Source: Synchiropus splendidus
Lineage: Eukaryota; Chordata; Actinopteri; Syngnathiformes; Callionymidae
Length of the DNA stretch: 64,000 bases
Direction: 5' to 3'
Assembly: GCF_027744825.2 (NCBI RefSeq)
Contig: NC_071347.1
Location: 19,664,001 to 19,728,000 of the forward strand
The position numbers were made by a program, and so were the translations under genes. Under the pieces are notes generated by a model that had not been told where the DNA came from, made no database searches, and saw nothing but the letters and a program-made list of their open reading frames with translations. Shown in pieces: positions 1 through 11,341 of the stretch. The first letter of the stretch is position 1; every line of letters starts with the position of its first letter.

Positions 1-430
1 CCCATTTGTGACACCATGGCAGTTTAAAATGTTCCTCGCTTTGTCCACTAGGTGTCGCCATGCACCTAGACTTTTCAAGTCTAAGTTGTTCTTTTGTTGC
101 ACTGTTCACCTGATCAACAGTTTAATAGTCTTGTGCCTTCCTTGCATCATGGGAGTATTTCCTCCATGTTCCACAGGGAATGATTCAGATGTTTCATAGT
201 CATGAGTCGGCCTACTGTATATCTAGCCTCATGTCTCACTTGGGGTCAGAACTCTTGACAGGAAGTGACCTCATAAGACCAACTGTCGAGGGACCGTTTT
301 AGTTATCATCCATCAACGATGCCGAGTCACCTCAGCTGTGCACCACTGCGCCATCTGGTGGACAGTGTCACCATGTTGTGCGGCTGATGTTTCCAGTCCA
401 GGTCAGGTGACCATGTGTCTGTGTCTTCAG
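1..430. other. MAN2C1 intron sequence (5' edge of window)
   Basis: No coding exon was recognised here. The first MAN2C1 exon seen begins at 431 after a clear acceptor (tgtcttcag), and its first codon is split with an exon that lies left of the window. A CTCF-like motif in reverse orientation is present at 348-361 (see separate entry). The short ORF at 8-199 has no recognisable domain. Confidence 0.6.
348..361 (-). promoter_or_regulatory. CTCF-like motif
   Basis: Read on the minus strand the sequence is CCACCAGATGGCGC, which agrees with the core of the vertebrate CTCF consensus. The match is by eye. Binding is not shown and the site is intronic in MAN2C1. Confidence 0.4.
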
Positions 431-3400
431 CTTGGCTCTGGCCCTACGAAGAGACGATTCGCAAATGTGGCCGCAGCTGGGTGACAGTGGTTCGGCTCAT
501 GGAGAAGAACCCTGATTTCGTCTTCGCTTGTTCTCAGGTGAGTTCTAAGTCCTGTCACATGGCCTTTCATGCAACCGGTTCATCCATTCATCAGGCCCAG
601 CAGCTCCAGTGGGTGAAGATCTGGTACCCTGGACTCTACTTGCAGATTCAGCACTTTGCCAAAAAAGGCCAGTTCGTACCAGTCGGGGGCACGTGGGTGG
701 AGATGGTGAGCTTCATATCCGCCTCTCTTCAGCCCATGATGTTCTCCATTGAGCCACGCTGGTGGTCTTTGTGTTGCAGGACGGCAATCTACCCTCTGGT
801 GAGTCCATGGTCCGGCAGTTCCTGATGGGTCAGCACTTCTTCAACCGAGAGTTTGGGATGTTTTGTAAAGAGGTAATGACTTGTGCACCGGCTGTTGCTG
901 CAGGAAACTGAAACTGGTGTCTCGATTATCTGTGCGGTGCCTGGGACTAAACTATGTTCAGGCAACTCGAGGTCCAGACCCTTCTCTGTCTGAAACATCT
1001 GGGGTCTGAGAGACATTATTTCTCCTGTGTCTGCCCCGTGGCGTCCACCTAGGGAGGCATGTAGAACTCAGCCTGAGCTGCCCTCTCTCAGTGTTGAGGT
1101 GCTGTGCTCTACTTTGAGTCTCTTCTGGATGACTGAGCTTTTAACTTAAAGGAACAGTCCACACTAACTGTGGAGCAAATGTGTTCCTTGTTTGTCAGAT
1201 TTTTGGGTCATGGTCACAGGCAAAGTCTTCGTCTTTAGGCTCAGCTCCTTTTACACGAAACATTTTTTTGCCATCATTTCCATCACTCTTGAACAAAACT
1301 CCAGTTTCAGGTTCTCTACTCTTTTACTCTATGACATTAAACCGAAACTTGATTAAATAATCTTTTTTTAATTTTCATTTTACAGCTTCACAGATTTCTA
1401 CTATATCCTTGTGCATTTATATGAGTACAAATGCGTAAAGCTTTTCTCTTCTTTTATCTCCTAACATTGAAAAAAATAATAAATAATATATTTAAAAAAA
1501 CAGTAAGTAAATAAATAAATAATAATAAATAAATGAGTAATTCCTACTTAGTGTCTTAGGCATGTGGGTACTTTGTTTTCCTTTTAACATGTTGCATATA
1601 AGGCAAGCTTTATATTCTTCACATGTGAAGTATTTCAGTGCTCAAAAACCCCATTAAAGCCTGGGGACACTGCACACATGTGGTTGAAGTGTCGACCTCC
1701 TTTCCAGTTCTGGCTCCCGGACACCTTCGGCTACTCGGCCCAGCTCCCTCAGATCATGCGCGGCTGTGGAATCTCCAACTTCCTCACACAGAAGCTGAGT
1801 TGGAACCTGGTCAACACCTTTCCAGTGAGCCTCGACTCAATCGCTCAATAATGCTGGATTCTAACGTCAACTTATTTCTCTGAAAGCACAACACGTTTTT
1901 CTGGGAAGGCCTCGACGGCTCCAAGGTCCTGACTCACTTTCCGCCTGGGAATTCCTATGAGATGAAAGGCAAAGTTGAAGACGTGAGTTCTGAGGCGAGT
2001 TGACGTTTCACTTTTGGTGTCTCACTTGGTTCTGACGCCCGCAGCTGGTGAAGACGGTGAGGAACAACAAGGACAAAGGGCGGGCCAATCACAGCGCAGC
2101 GTTGTTTGGGTTCGGCGACGGAGGCGGCGGTCCAACTCAGCTGATGCTTGACAGGCTCAAGCGGCTCCAGGATACAGATGGACTTCCCAAGTCAGTTCCT
2201 TTCCCACACTTCAGTTCCACCGCTGGCTGCCTCACCGTGCTTCCTTATTTTCCTGCTGTGTTCCGTGTGGCTTCCCAAAAATGTTGATCTCAAACTCACA
2301 CTCAAAAATCCACCTGTGGTAGTTTCCTCCAGGCACTCCGATTTCCCCCCACAGTCCAAAAACATACTGTATTTCTCATCTCTGTGTTGAACAACAGCAT
2401 GTTTGTGTCTCTCAGGGTGGTCATGTCGAGTCCAGACCAACTCTTCTCTCAACTTCAGGCAGACTCCGACCTGCTCTGCACTTGGAGCGGGGAACTCTTT
2501 CTGGAGCTCCACAACGGCACCTACACCACCCAGGCCCAGGTAGACCATGTTCATGCTGTCAGAGAGACACTGAGTTAGCATCTAATATTTCAGCTTGTGA
2601 AAAGTATGTCATGAGAAGGAGTCTTAAGTCTCAGTTTAAAGACTTTTGACTGACACAAATCTCCAGTTTATATCTCTAAATATTGACATTGAAAGTTGAA
2701 CTTCAGACTTTAATGGGATGAACTGAAATTATGATTTCAATACTCCACCATTCTCACTGTAAAGAAATCTTAAATTATGAAAATGAAAACATAGATTTAT
2801 ATCTTTAAAAACTCTAAATTCTAAAATGTATTGATTGCAACTTCAAATTATTTCCTGAAGAAATGTGATTTACGTGACTGAAGCTCGATTTGTGGGAGTT
2901 GTACTTTTGTTAGAAGAAGAATGGAATTAATACTGCTACATTTGAAAGGAAATTCATTCTGTCTTTATTATGTTGGATTCTCAATTAAATACCAGCTATT
3001 TTAACTCTGAATTTCATGATAGCCACTCATCTGTTCTGAGGACATTTTTGTGCAGCAAGTACAAACCCCTTTCACTAACCTTCTGTGTCTCCAGATCAAG
3101 CGAGGGAACCGCCAGTGTGAAGTGCTCCTCCATGATGTGGAGGTGGCCTGTGTTCTGGCTCGCTGTCGTGATGCTGCCTTTCAGTATCCAGCAGAGAAGC
3201 TGCAGGAACTCTGGAGGTCAGGATGGTCCTTTTACAGCAGCGCCACCTGGTGCTCAGAAACCACTGGAATGCAACTCTCTAATTCTCTAAATTCAATACT
3301 CACACAATCTGGGATTTAAAAAACAATAATCCTCAAAAAGTGAAATCCAAGCATCAATACACAGTGATTCACACATTATTCTGGATGAAGGTTTTCCTGT

Positions 3401-6400
3401 CTCGCTACGTCGCCATGCCAACTGCTCTCACACACACCTACAGGCTAAATAAACACGGCCAGTAATGATAATAATGATAACATCACCACGCAAACAACAA
3501 ATTGACATACAATGTGTCAATATTTGGGGTGCAGTAGTCAAATATTTAGACAGGCGGTTGTCTCAGAGGTTCAATCCAACATTACTTTCTGCATGTGATT
3601 CGTCCAGTGTTAAAATGACATGAATAATATCTTCCCAGTCATCTACTGTTGATGCTCAGTCATTTCCTGGTTATGATTTTTCTGGCTGCAGTGCTTGTCA
3701 CTTCTGGTTTGAGCAGCGTTTTTCTCGGAAGCTGAATTCAAAAGTGATAATACACTTTGGGAGAATGAAACATTATGCAAACATAACTGTCATATTCTGG
3801 TGTTTTATTTCGCTCTGACTCTAAACCAATGAGCATGCAGTGCTGTTCACAAACACAGGGGCCACTGTTTGCTTCAGCTTCTTTAACGTAATAGTGTTTT
3901 TCCCTTTGCAGACTTCTTCTTCTGAACCAATTCCACGACGTCATTCCAGGCAGCTGCATCGAACTGGTGGTGGAGGACGCGCTGAGATACTACGAAGGTG
4001 AGATGCTTCCATGTGTTACAGTAACAGTCAGAGCTGTTAAATCCCACGCTGTGGCGCAGATATCCGCACTGACGGTGCCGCCCTGCTGAAGGAGGCCTGC
4101 ACTGTCCTGGCCTCCACCGGCGACTTCACCGGGGCGCTGAACTCCCTGCCCTGGGAGCGGCAGGAGGTGATCCAAACCGAGGATGGACCGGGGAAGCCGG
4201 CGCTGGGTATGTTACGGAAAGTCGGCTCCGACTTGAGTTGAGCGTTGGCCTGATGTTGTCTTGTGCAGCTCTGGTGAAGGTCCCGGGCGTCGGGTTCACG
4301 CCTGTCCGAGACACGGAGCCTACAGACCCGGTGTCCGTCACCGTCCAGGTTTGTTGACGTGTTGAGCTCAGCCGGACGCATTGATCTCTGGAGCTGTTTC
4401 TCGATGCTGCAGGCGGACGGTTCGGTGCTGATGCAGAACGGGATCTTACAGACGGTGGTGAACAAAGATGGAACTCTGGCGTCTCTGAGCTTGATCGACG
4501 CCAACCGGTGAGAGAACCATCCAAGATGGACTCCAGTCTACCGTTTCAAGTGCTGCAATAGCTTCCTTCCACAGAGAAGCCATTTCTGCTGGTTGCCTCG
4601 GCAACCAGTTAGTGCTGTTCGACGACGTGCCCCTGTACTGGGACGCCTGGGACGTGATGGACTACCACCTCCAGACCAGGTTCCACTTATCAGCACGTTC
4701 ATCATGTGACATGTAGGGCTCACCACTCCGGTGATGTCACAGGAAGCCGGTGCAGGAGGTGGTGCAGCCGGCTCACGTGGTGACTTCGGACGCCCTCCGC
4801 TGCAGCGTCCGCTTCAGCCTCAGGGTCGGCTGCAAGAGCACCGTCACGCAGGAGGTCATTCTGGACGCCATGTGTCCGTACGTCAAGTTTAAGACTCAGG
4901 TGAGGATGCTGGCCTCGCGTCACGTGATGGGAGTGTAACGTGGGAAGTTCAGCGCACCTCTCTGTATGAGCTCAAGATGGCGCCAAACAAGTGGGACATG
5001 ATATCAAGGACACCAAACCTTAGCTTTTCAGCAACTCCTTAAACATCTTTTTTTTGCTTTTTTTTTTTTTAACCAAATTTTCAGTATTAATTTTGCTGCA
5101 GTTCTTTTTATTTGTACTTGTTTTGCGAATGGTCTCACAACTATATTTATTTTTTATGTTAAAGAGGATCGATTTTTTTTTTTTTTTTTTTTTCCTCCGG
5201 TCAGCTTTTTGTGTTACTTTGGTTTGTCTTCTGTTTGGCTTTATTTCCTACTTCCGATAATATTTCCATCAAATTCTGTTTTTTCCTTTCCTTTAATTAA
5301 TTTTGGTTCAGTTTTTATTTATCAGTTGATTTTTATTTCATTTTTTTTCATCCATGGTTGACCTTTTTGTAATAGTTCGCTGGACCTCCTTTTTATTTTT
5401 TGATTGAAGGTATTTCACCACAGATTCAACATCATTGATATTTTGGGGGGATTATGGTAGAAAAAGAAACATCCTGTCTTTTTCTCTTCAGTTGGCTTTT
5501 TTGAGTTGTAGTTATGGAAATGGGAACTGAATGTTTTTTTCCTACTGCTACTCAGACTTGTTCCCTCTGCTTTGATGTGTTATCAAGTTGAGCTTTCATT
5601 TTGATTTTAGCAGACTTGTGTTTGGTTTGGTGGATTTGAATCTGAGGAATTGGGTTCAGGGCCGGGTCGGGTTTCCCCTCTGCCGCTGCTTGCCGACGGT
5701 CCTGTGCTGTGTCCACAGGTAGAGTGGAAGGAGTCTCACAAGTTCCTGAAGGTGGAGTTCCCAGTGCAAGTCCACAACCCGAACGCTACGTACGAGATCC
5801 AGTTCGGGCATCTGCAGAGGCCCACGCACAGAAACACGTCCTGGGACTGGGCCAGGTTTGAGGTGCGGGAGCACGTCAGCGCCAGCTACATCTGTGGATG
5901 ACTCATGTCTCTGTGTCTCAGGTCTGGGGTCACAAATGGGCCGACCTGTCGGAGCACAACTTCGGCGTCGCGCTGCTGAACGACTGCAAATACGGATATT
6001 CCGTCCACAGGAACACGATGACGCTCTCGCTGTGAGGAAACGCCACCTGTTGTTCTTGTGATCTGGAATGTGATTGACACTTCTTTTTAGGTTGAGGTCG
6101 CCGAAAGCTCCAGACCAGAATGCTGACATGGGGACCCACGACTTCACGTACGCAGTGATGCCACACACAGGTGAGTCAGGCCGACCTGTACAGTCCGGCC
6201 GCCGTTTTAACTCTGAAGGTTCTCAACAGGATCCTTCCAAGAGGCCTCCGTCATCCAGTGCGCCTACAACCTCAACCACCCTCTGAGGATCTTCCGCTGC
6301 TGCTCCAACCTGGTGCCCTGGAGCGCCTTCTCCATCAGCGCCGCCGCCGTTGTGCTGGACACCATCAAACAGGTAATCCTTAAGTGCTGCAGCCGCCTTG

Positions 6401-7646
6401 CTGGAAATGACGCACTGTGTCCCGGCACAGGCTGAAGACCGGAGCGACGCTCTGGTGGTGCGACTGTACGAGTCTCATGGCAGCAGTGTGACGGCCACTC
6501 TCAGGACTACGCTTCCGGTCAAGGAAGCTTGGCGGTGAGTTACCTGAGGGCACTTTCACACTGCGGGTTCAGTCTCGAGACAAAGCTCTTTCAGCTCAGA
6601 AGTCCGAGATGTGAACACAAGGGAGTTTTTGCCGCGGACTTGATCCCGGCTGGAGATGCCGCAGGCGACTTGGCGCTAGATGCCGGAAACTATGTGAACA
6701 GCGCGACTCCACACAGACATGATAGATGCCAGGGGGTAAAGGGTCTGTTCGCTGTCTGGGCGCACAACATTGTTCAGAAACAACTTCTCAAACTCCCAGA
6801 ACAGAGGTGTGAAGCTGGGAGCTGCAGGAAAAGTGCCGCAGTCCGGGACTCAAGTTTTCGCCTTTGTTAGGCTCATAAGCATCTGATTTTATTGACAGAC
6901 AGATTTGCTTGAATGAATAATGCCGAGCTGCATAATAACTGTTTTCATTGCTGTGATCCTGCAGCTGTCTGCATGAGGACAGCGAAGAGGAAAGACGGTG
7001 ATTTTCTCCAAGTTACTGAAGATCACCAGACTATTCATTGATCATTTCTGGCGTCTGGATCTGAACTTCACTGACGAAAACCTTCTCGATCGCCAGTAAT
7101 GTCTCTCACACTGTTCAACATGTTGTGAGAGCGGCGTGGATAAATCAAGACGCTCCGGATTACGCAGCTTGTTTCCGCTATTTCCTTATAAAATAAACAT
7201 GACAAGACTCTTCCATATTTAGTTTTGGCTGTGAAACGCCACATTTTGTTACAGCCGTGGCGGAGCTCGGTCACAGTTCATATCTGAGGTGAGGACAACT
7301 GGTAGAACGAAGAAGTGACAGGAAGAAATAAGGAGGTCAAACTGGTGGTCGTAAATAGGTTGTCGCGCGGCTCATGACGACTTCCTTCAGATGAGCTTCG
7401 TCGTGGGTGACAAACCACCTATTTTGCGCAGTGCGCTCAGACCCACCCGAGACAGAACCCACAGTGTGAAAAGCCCCTTAGATAGGGGGAACTTGTTAGG
7501 TGCGGTCCAGGTCACGACATGTGTTCCATTTCAGGTGCGATCTGATGGAGCGACCGGACTCCGCCCAGCCGGTGCCCGTCCCCTCAGAGGGAATCAACTT
7601 GAACTTCAGCCCCTTTCAGATCGTTTCTCTGCTCCTGGTGCTGTAG
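431..7646 (+). CDS. man2c1: Alpha-mannosidase 2C1 (cytosolic), 3' part, 20 exons
   Basis: Cytosolic glycoside hydrolase family 38 enzyme that trims free oligomannosides released during ER-associated degradation. Exons: 431-537, 595-705, 780-872, 1708-1824, 1887-1982, 2045-2190, 2416-2539, 3095-3216, 3912-3997, 4060-4206, 4269-4348, 4413-4507, 4575-4679, 4743-4899, 5719-5862, 5922-6031, 6091-6170, 6230-6372, 6431-6534, 7535-7646. All phases agree and encode 758 residues plus stop; the family is about 1040 residues, so roughly 280 N-terminal residues are off the window. Diagnostic segments are [13 protein letters not shown] in the first exon, [16 protein letters not shown] with the presumed nucleophile Asp (codon 1720-1722), [26 protein letters not shown] with the metal-site His, and [20 protein letters not shown]. 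The C terminus is [11 protein letters not shown]. No frameshift or stop was found. It converges on NEIL1. Confidence 0.95.
2318..2372 (+). repeat. Fragment of dispersed teleost repeat (family A)
   Basis: Contains the string tttcctccaggcactccgat followed by cccacagtccaaaaacat. This is the central part of a repeat very common in fish introns. Related pieces lie at 21040-21215, 26270-26395, 34385-34505 (reverse) and 35770-35930. It lies in a MAN2C1 intron. The class is not certain. Confidence 0.5.
3238..3256 (-). promoter_or_regulatory. CTCF-like motif
   Basis: The plus strand reads cagcgccacctggtgctca, the reverse complement of a CTCF-type core. It is in the MAN2C1 intron just after the exon ending at 3216. 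Visual match only. Confidence 0.3.
4900..5718 (+). other. T-rich MAN2C1 intron
   Basis: This 819-bp intron lies between the exons ending at 4899 and starting at 5719. It is rich in T on the plus strand, with homopolymer runs near 5060 and 5171-5191. The ORFs in it are low-complexity. Nothing else was recognised. Confidence 0.6.
6535..7534 (+). other. Last MAN2C1 intron
   Basis: A 1.0-kb intron between the penultimate exon and the exon carrying the stop. Donor CG|gtgagt and acceptor atttcag are clear. Several ORFs occur but show no family similarity. No RNA gene or repeat family was recognised. Confidence 0.55.
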
Positions 7647-8217
7647 CCGAGGCGGAAAGGGAAACGTCTGCTCATGTTCCGCACCACTTCAGTGTGATCA
7701 CTCACCTCCCCCCAAACCTTTCTTCATGCCCGACAGGTCAGTCCTTCACCTCAGCTGCCGTGCTCTCTCAACACCAACCAAGCCAAGCTGTGTTCAGGTG
7801 CTATCAGGATTGGAAGAGAAGGTTTTGGAATCCTGACAGCATCTGAACGCATCATTGCCATGAATCTGAGTGCAGGAGTCGAAGTGAGCAACAGAGAGTG
7901 AATGGTCTGGTCACCTGAGGACAGGAAGTGATCATTGCAAAAAGAAATCAATTGAAGGTGTGTGGACAGAAGATGCTCATTTTCCCTTCGTTCATAGAGG
8001 TTTACAAGGTTTCTGGACGTGTTAAAGAACTTCTACCTCGCCACTTTTTATATTGATTCCAGTCCCACTTTCAGGCCTTGCATGACGGAACCACTGTAAT
8101 TGTGTGGAGGTATTGTGAAGAAACTCACTCCAGAGTTGAAATGTTTCGTAAGAAGCCCCCGGGTGGATGATTTATATAAAATCTTTTATTAAAATGATAT
8201 AAAAACTTGTCTTGGTT
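7647..8217 (+). other. MAN2C1 3'UTR and convergent gene junction
   Basis: The TAG of MAN2C1 ends at 7646. The first plausible plus-strand poly(A) hexamer is ATTAAA at 8188-8193, which predicts a 3'UTR of about 550 nt. The minus-strand hexamer AATAAA for NEIL1 occupies 8185-8190, so the two signals overlap. Confidence 0.55.
8185..8193. terminator. Overlapping opposed poly(A) signals (MAN2C1 + / NEIL1 -)
   Basis: The nine bases ttttattaaa-like core read ATTAAA on the plus strand (8188-8193) and AATAAA on the minus strand (8185-8190). The plus signal would place MAN2C1 cleavage near the NEIL1 stop at 8218. The minus signal lies about 30 nt past that stop. The hexamers are seen; their use is inferred. 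Confidence 0.5.
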
Positions 8218-10236
8218 TCACTGCGCTTTGTTCCTCCTCGCTCTGGTACTGCGCCTCAGTGGTTCTGCTGGGAGGAAAGAAGACAGTGAGTCGGAAAACT
8301 AAGATTGGTCCGGTTCCGAAACGCACCTTCAGCTTCTCCCGCACGTCGCCCCTTCCTGCTCGAGTTCACGTCTGGGGCTTTGACTCCCCTGCTCCGCACG
8401 TCCTTCTCTCTCTTCGGTGTTTTGCTCACAGCTTCCTGCTTGATCTCTTTTTTGGCCACTGTGCTGGTCGACCGTCTTCTGGCAACCTGCGGCAGTCAGA
8501 CTCACGTTAGAGGAGTGACACAAAGTTCATATCCGACCTTTGAATCGGCGTCCACCTTTGTCTTGTGCGTGTAGTCGTGGTCATCGGCTTTCTTCACCCT
8601 CTTTTTAGCCTTCGGAGATTTTGCTTCTGTGGACAGAAAGCAGAGAGACTGAGGGGCCGCTGGAGTTTGTCGCATCTGGGAGGAAACTGGAGTTCAAAGA
8701 ATCCACTGAAACCACCAAACCTATTCAGCTGACTTGTGAAAGAGAGTCTCACTGAATGAACCATTCCAGCATCACTTGATAACAATGAGAACAACACATC
8801 CAGTCTGGCAGCACTGAGCTGATAAAGTTCAGGGTCACATACCTTTAGGCGCCATGGGGCCTGGATCTCCCTGGAAAAAACAAAAACAAGACATCAGTTA
8901 TCATACAATGAACTAAAGTGAGTTTAAATTCACTGTGCTCACTTTGAACCACATGGTCCTCCCGTTATGGTCCCGAATGGACTTCATCCCGTCCACATAA
9001 TAGCACTGCAGCCAGGCCTCAAAGCCAGAGTAGTCCTTCTTCTCGGGGTCGTAGCCTTTTCCACCTGCGGGGTCAAAGGTCATCACTCCAGTCCCGTCCT
9101 TTTAGAACCTCTCCAGCAACTCACCCAAACCCACCACCTCCAGCGGAACCGTGTGACACAGCCGCAGCAGGTCAGCTGCTTCTGCCTTCACCTTTTTCTC
9201 TGCTTTAACCGTCTGCAGACGAAAAAGTGGTGGCATTACAACTGAGCGGTTGTTTTGACAGAGTCAAGGACTTCACCTTCACTTTATCGTCTGTTTGTGT
9301 CCCAAACACGTCGTCCGGCTCCAGACCTTCCAGCACGGCCCTGGCCGGTGCGAAGGGAGGAACGTTCAGCCTGAGGAGAGACGACAGATCTGTTTCTTAC
9401 AGTCGACTTCTTATCTTCAAGGTCACGAGGGACCTTCCCCTTTGACGGGGGATGAACTTCTCCATTCTTTCTCTGATCCACGGGAGTAATGAATCATTCA
9501 GAAGATATTTTCACCTGAATTTTCCAAGTGATTTTCTTGGTTACATTTAGAAAATAGTGGATCAGCTCACCTGTACAGGATCTCGGCTCGGAGGTAGTTG
9601 CCGACGCCGTTGAAGTACTTCTGGTTGAGCAGCACCTCGCAGATGGGCCGATCGAAGGCCCGATCCGACAGGTGTGACACCACATTCTCCCTGCAAGACC
9701 ATTTATTTCAATGATGATGATAAACCTCTACTGGCATTATACTTCTCTCTAGAGCGTAAGTGCCAGACTCGTGCTGACCTGAAGCTCTTGTACTCGAACA
9801 TGATGCAGGGTCCCCTCTCCGGCTGCCACGACCCGCCGGGCTGCCAGCTGCCGAACCTGCGGGCGTCCACGAAGCTCAGCACCCTGCGCGGCTTCTCTTT
9901 GGTGTAGAAGCGCAAGTGAGCATGCTTGGGCAGCTCGTCCTCCGGGGTGAAGCGGAAGTAGCCCGACATTCCGAAGCGGAACACAACGTCCATGGGCTGG
10001 ACCGCCTCGCCGCCCTTGACGCTTCGCCTGGACCCGCCATCGCTCTTCATGGGCGTCAGCGTGAGCTTCACTTCCTTCCCTCTGGAAGTGGCGCTGATGC
10101 GGTACGCCGGGCAGGTGAAGGCCACGGCAGGACTCTTGCTGACTTCAGACTTTATCACGGCCCCGGTGAACACCACCCCGTGACACATCCTGTTCACATA
10201 CAGGCTGGCGAGGTGGAGTTCTGGACCCTCGGGCAT
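8218..10236 (-). CDS. neil1: Endonuclease VIII-like 1 DNA glycosylase/AP lyase
   Basis: Bifunctional glycosylase that removes oxidised bases (thymine glycol, hydantoins, formamidopyrimidines) and cuts the strand by beta,delta-elimination. Exons in transcript order: 10236-9779, 9690-9571, 9370-9277, 9212-9125, 9064-8943, 8870-8843, 8626-8556, 8486-8327, 8267-8218. They sum to 1191 nt, 396 residues (human protein 390). Catalytic Pro2 and Glu3 are in MPEGPEL, Lys54 is in RGKEVKL, and the zincless-finger Arg is in GRTMWF (residue 289). Lys256 in GGKGY matches the human K242 recoding site. The C-terminal tail from about residue 310 is lysine/arginine-rich and disordered, as in the family. The last 59-bp intron (8268-8326) has a good acceptor; if it is retained, the protein ends instead at 8256 with another tail. 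A 5' noncoding exon lies near 10812. Confidence 0.94.
9057..9059 (-). other. neil1: NEIL1 Lys codon AAA at the ADAR recoding position
   Basis: The third codon of the exon beginning at 9064 is AAA in the context GGT-GGA-AAA-GGC-TAC. In mammals ADAR1 edits this Lys codon to Arg and alters substrate preference. The codon and flanks are conserved here. Editing itself is not visible from DNA. Confidence 0.5.
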
Positions 10237-11003
10237 TTTGTCCAAACCAATCTGCTGACAAGGCAAAAAAACATTAGACAAACACAGAATTATCTCTCTT
10301 CTCCTGAAACATTCTCCTTTTTTTTTTTTGTTTAAAACATGTCTAAAATAGAGAACCAATAAGGTTTTCAATAACATTTAATAAATATATATCATTTTAA
10401 AAATAAAAAAATTATAGCTAAATTTAAAGGTAAATTAAAAACGTTAAAACCGTATATTAGAGGAACATCTTCAGTTTAAAAAAAAAAGTCTTTGATCGGA
10501 CTGATGTCAGAGGTTGTGGCTGAAGGGGTTAATACCGTCTACTTACATGTTGCAAATGACCAAAGGACGTTCACATTTTCGGGACAAAAATGTTTGTATA
10601 ATTTAAAATGTAGTGAATAAAACACTAAATAGAGTCGTTAAATTAATAATAAATGTAAATAAAATATTATTAAGGAGTGACATTTGAAGTGTTTGTGTTT
10701 CTGAAAATATCATCGATATAACAGAGAACGACGCTCTTTAAGACTCGAGCGTCGGTCAGAAGCAGCGTTCGCAGTCCACTTCATTCAAAGCTGCAACAGG
10801 TCGCCACTTACCTGAATCCGGAAGCGAGAACGGAGGACGAATAATTCTGCACTCAACTACTTTGCACAGTTAAAAGGAAAGGCACCAGACCAAATCTATA
10901 GTTTTTAAAAACCCCGGTAGCAGACGCCAACACGCCTCTCCAAAACACGCTTGTTACAAAACTCAATACGTCACAAACGTGGCTTCTCGAGAATCTCGCG
11001 AGA
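10237..11003 (-). promoter_or_regulatory. neil1: NEIL1 5'UTR, first intron and promoter
   Basis: On the minus strand the coding exon is preceded by acceptor ttgccttgtcag at 10254-10265. A donor, attcag|gtaagtggc, lies at 10811, so there is an untranslated first exon starting at about 10812 and extending towards 10990. The palindrome TCTCGCGAGA sits at 10994-11003, within a CpG-containing stretch. No TATA box is evident. The intron 10254-10811 is AT-rich with no other feature. Confidence 0.55.
10994..11003. promoter_or_regulatory. TCTCGCGAGA promoter palindrome
   Basis: A perfect 10-bp TCTCGCGAGA palindrome stands just upstream of the inferred NEIL1 first exon. This element is known from TATA-less, CpG-rich vertebrate housekeeping promoters and is bound by BTB zinc-finger factors. 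Its position supports the NEIL1 transcription start; function is inferred. Confidence 0.6.
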
Positions 11004-11336
11004 ACGCGTCATCGGCGGGCTAACGCTTAAATGCAAGTGTTTTTTCTGAAGTTTCATTTTGACCTCCTCGAAACAACACGGATAACATCATCAGGTAAAA
11101 ATTAAGCGTAAAAACGATGCAATTGTGACATTATTTTAATGAACATGTGAAGTGAAAAGGTGGACTGTTGTTTGCTGCAACTTATAATCGAGTTCATTCA
11201 GGCTGCAACATATATTGTGGCTAAATATATAAGTCATTATCAAAAGGCAGAGGTTCCACAAAGAGCCATTCACCCTCTGGCTTCACTAGTTCATAGGACA
11301 TGAGTGAGAAACTGAGAGCTTTGCTGTAACACGTCT
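11004..11336. other. Short spacer between COMMD4 3' end and NEIL1 promoter
   Basis: The 3' end of COMMD4 (minus strand) runs towards the NEIL1 promoter in the same direction, leaving only about 330 bp. No coding or repeat signal is seen. Confidence 0.55.
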
Positions 11337-11341
11337 TTATT
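11336..11341 (-). terminator. commd4: COMMD4 poly(A) signal overlapping its stop codon
   Basis: The minus strand reads CAATAAAG: the TAA stop (11339-11337) is embedded in AATAAA (11341-11336). I see no other AATAAA or ATTAAA in the next 250 nt downstream, so the 3'UTR would be only about 15-30 nt. Use is inferred. Confidence 0.45.

Noticed and set aside
3530..3580. tRNA-like B-box word (ggttcaatcc)
   Set aside because: No A box at proper spacing and no cloverleaf; at most a repeat fragment.
9703..10377. NEIL1 starting at an upstream Met inside the frame beginning at 10377
   Set aside because: That extension crosses the splice acceptor at 10254-10265; the family start with catalytic Pro2 is the ATG at 10236.
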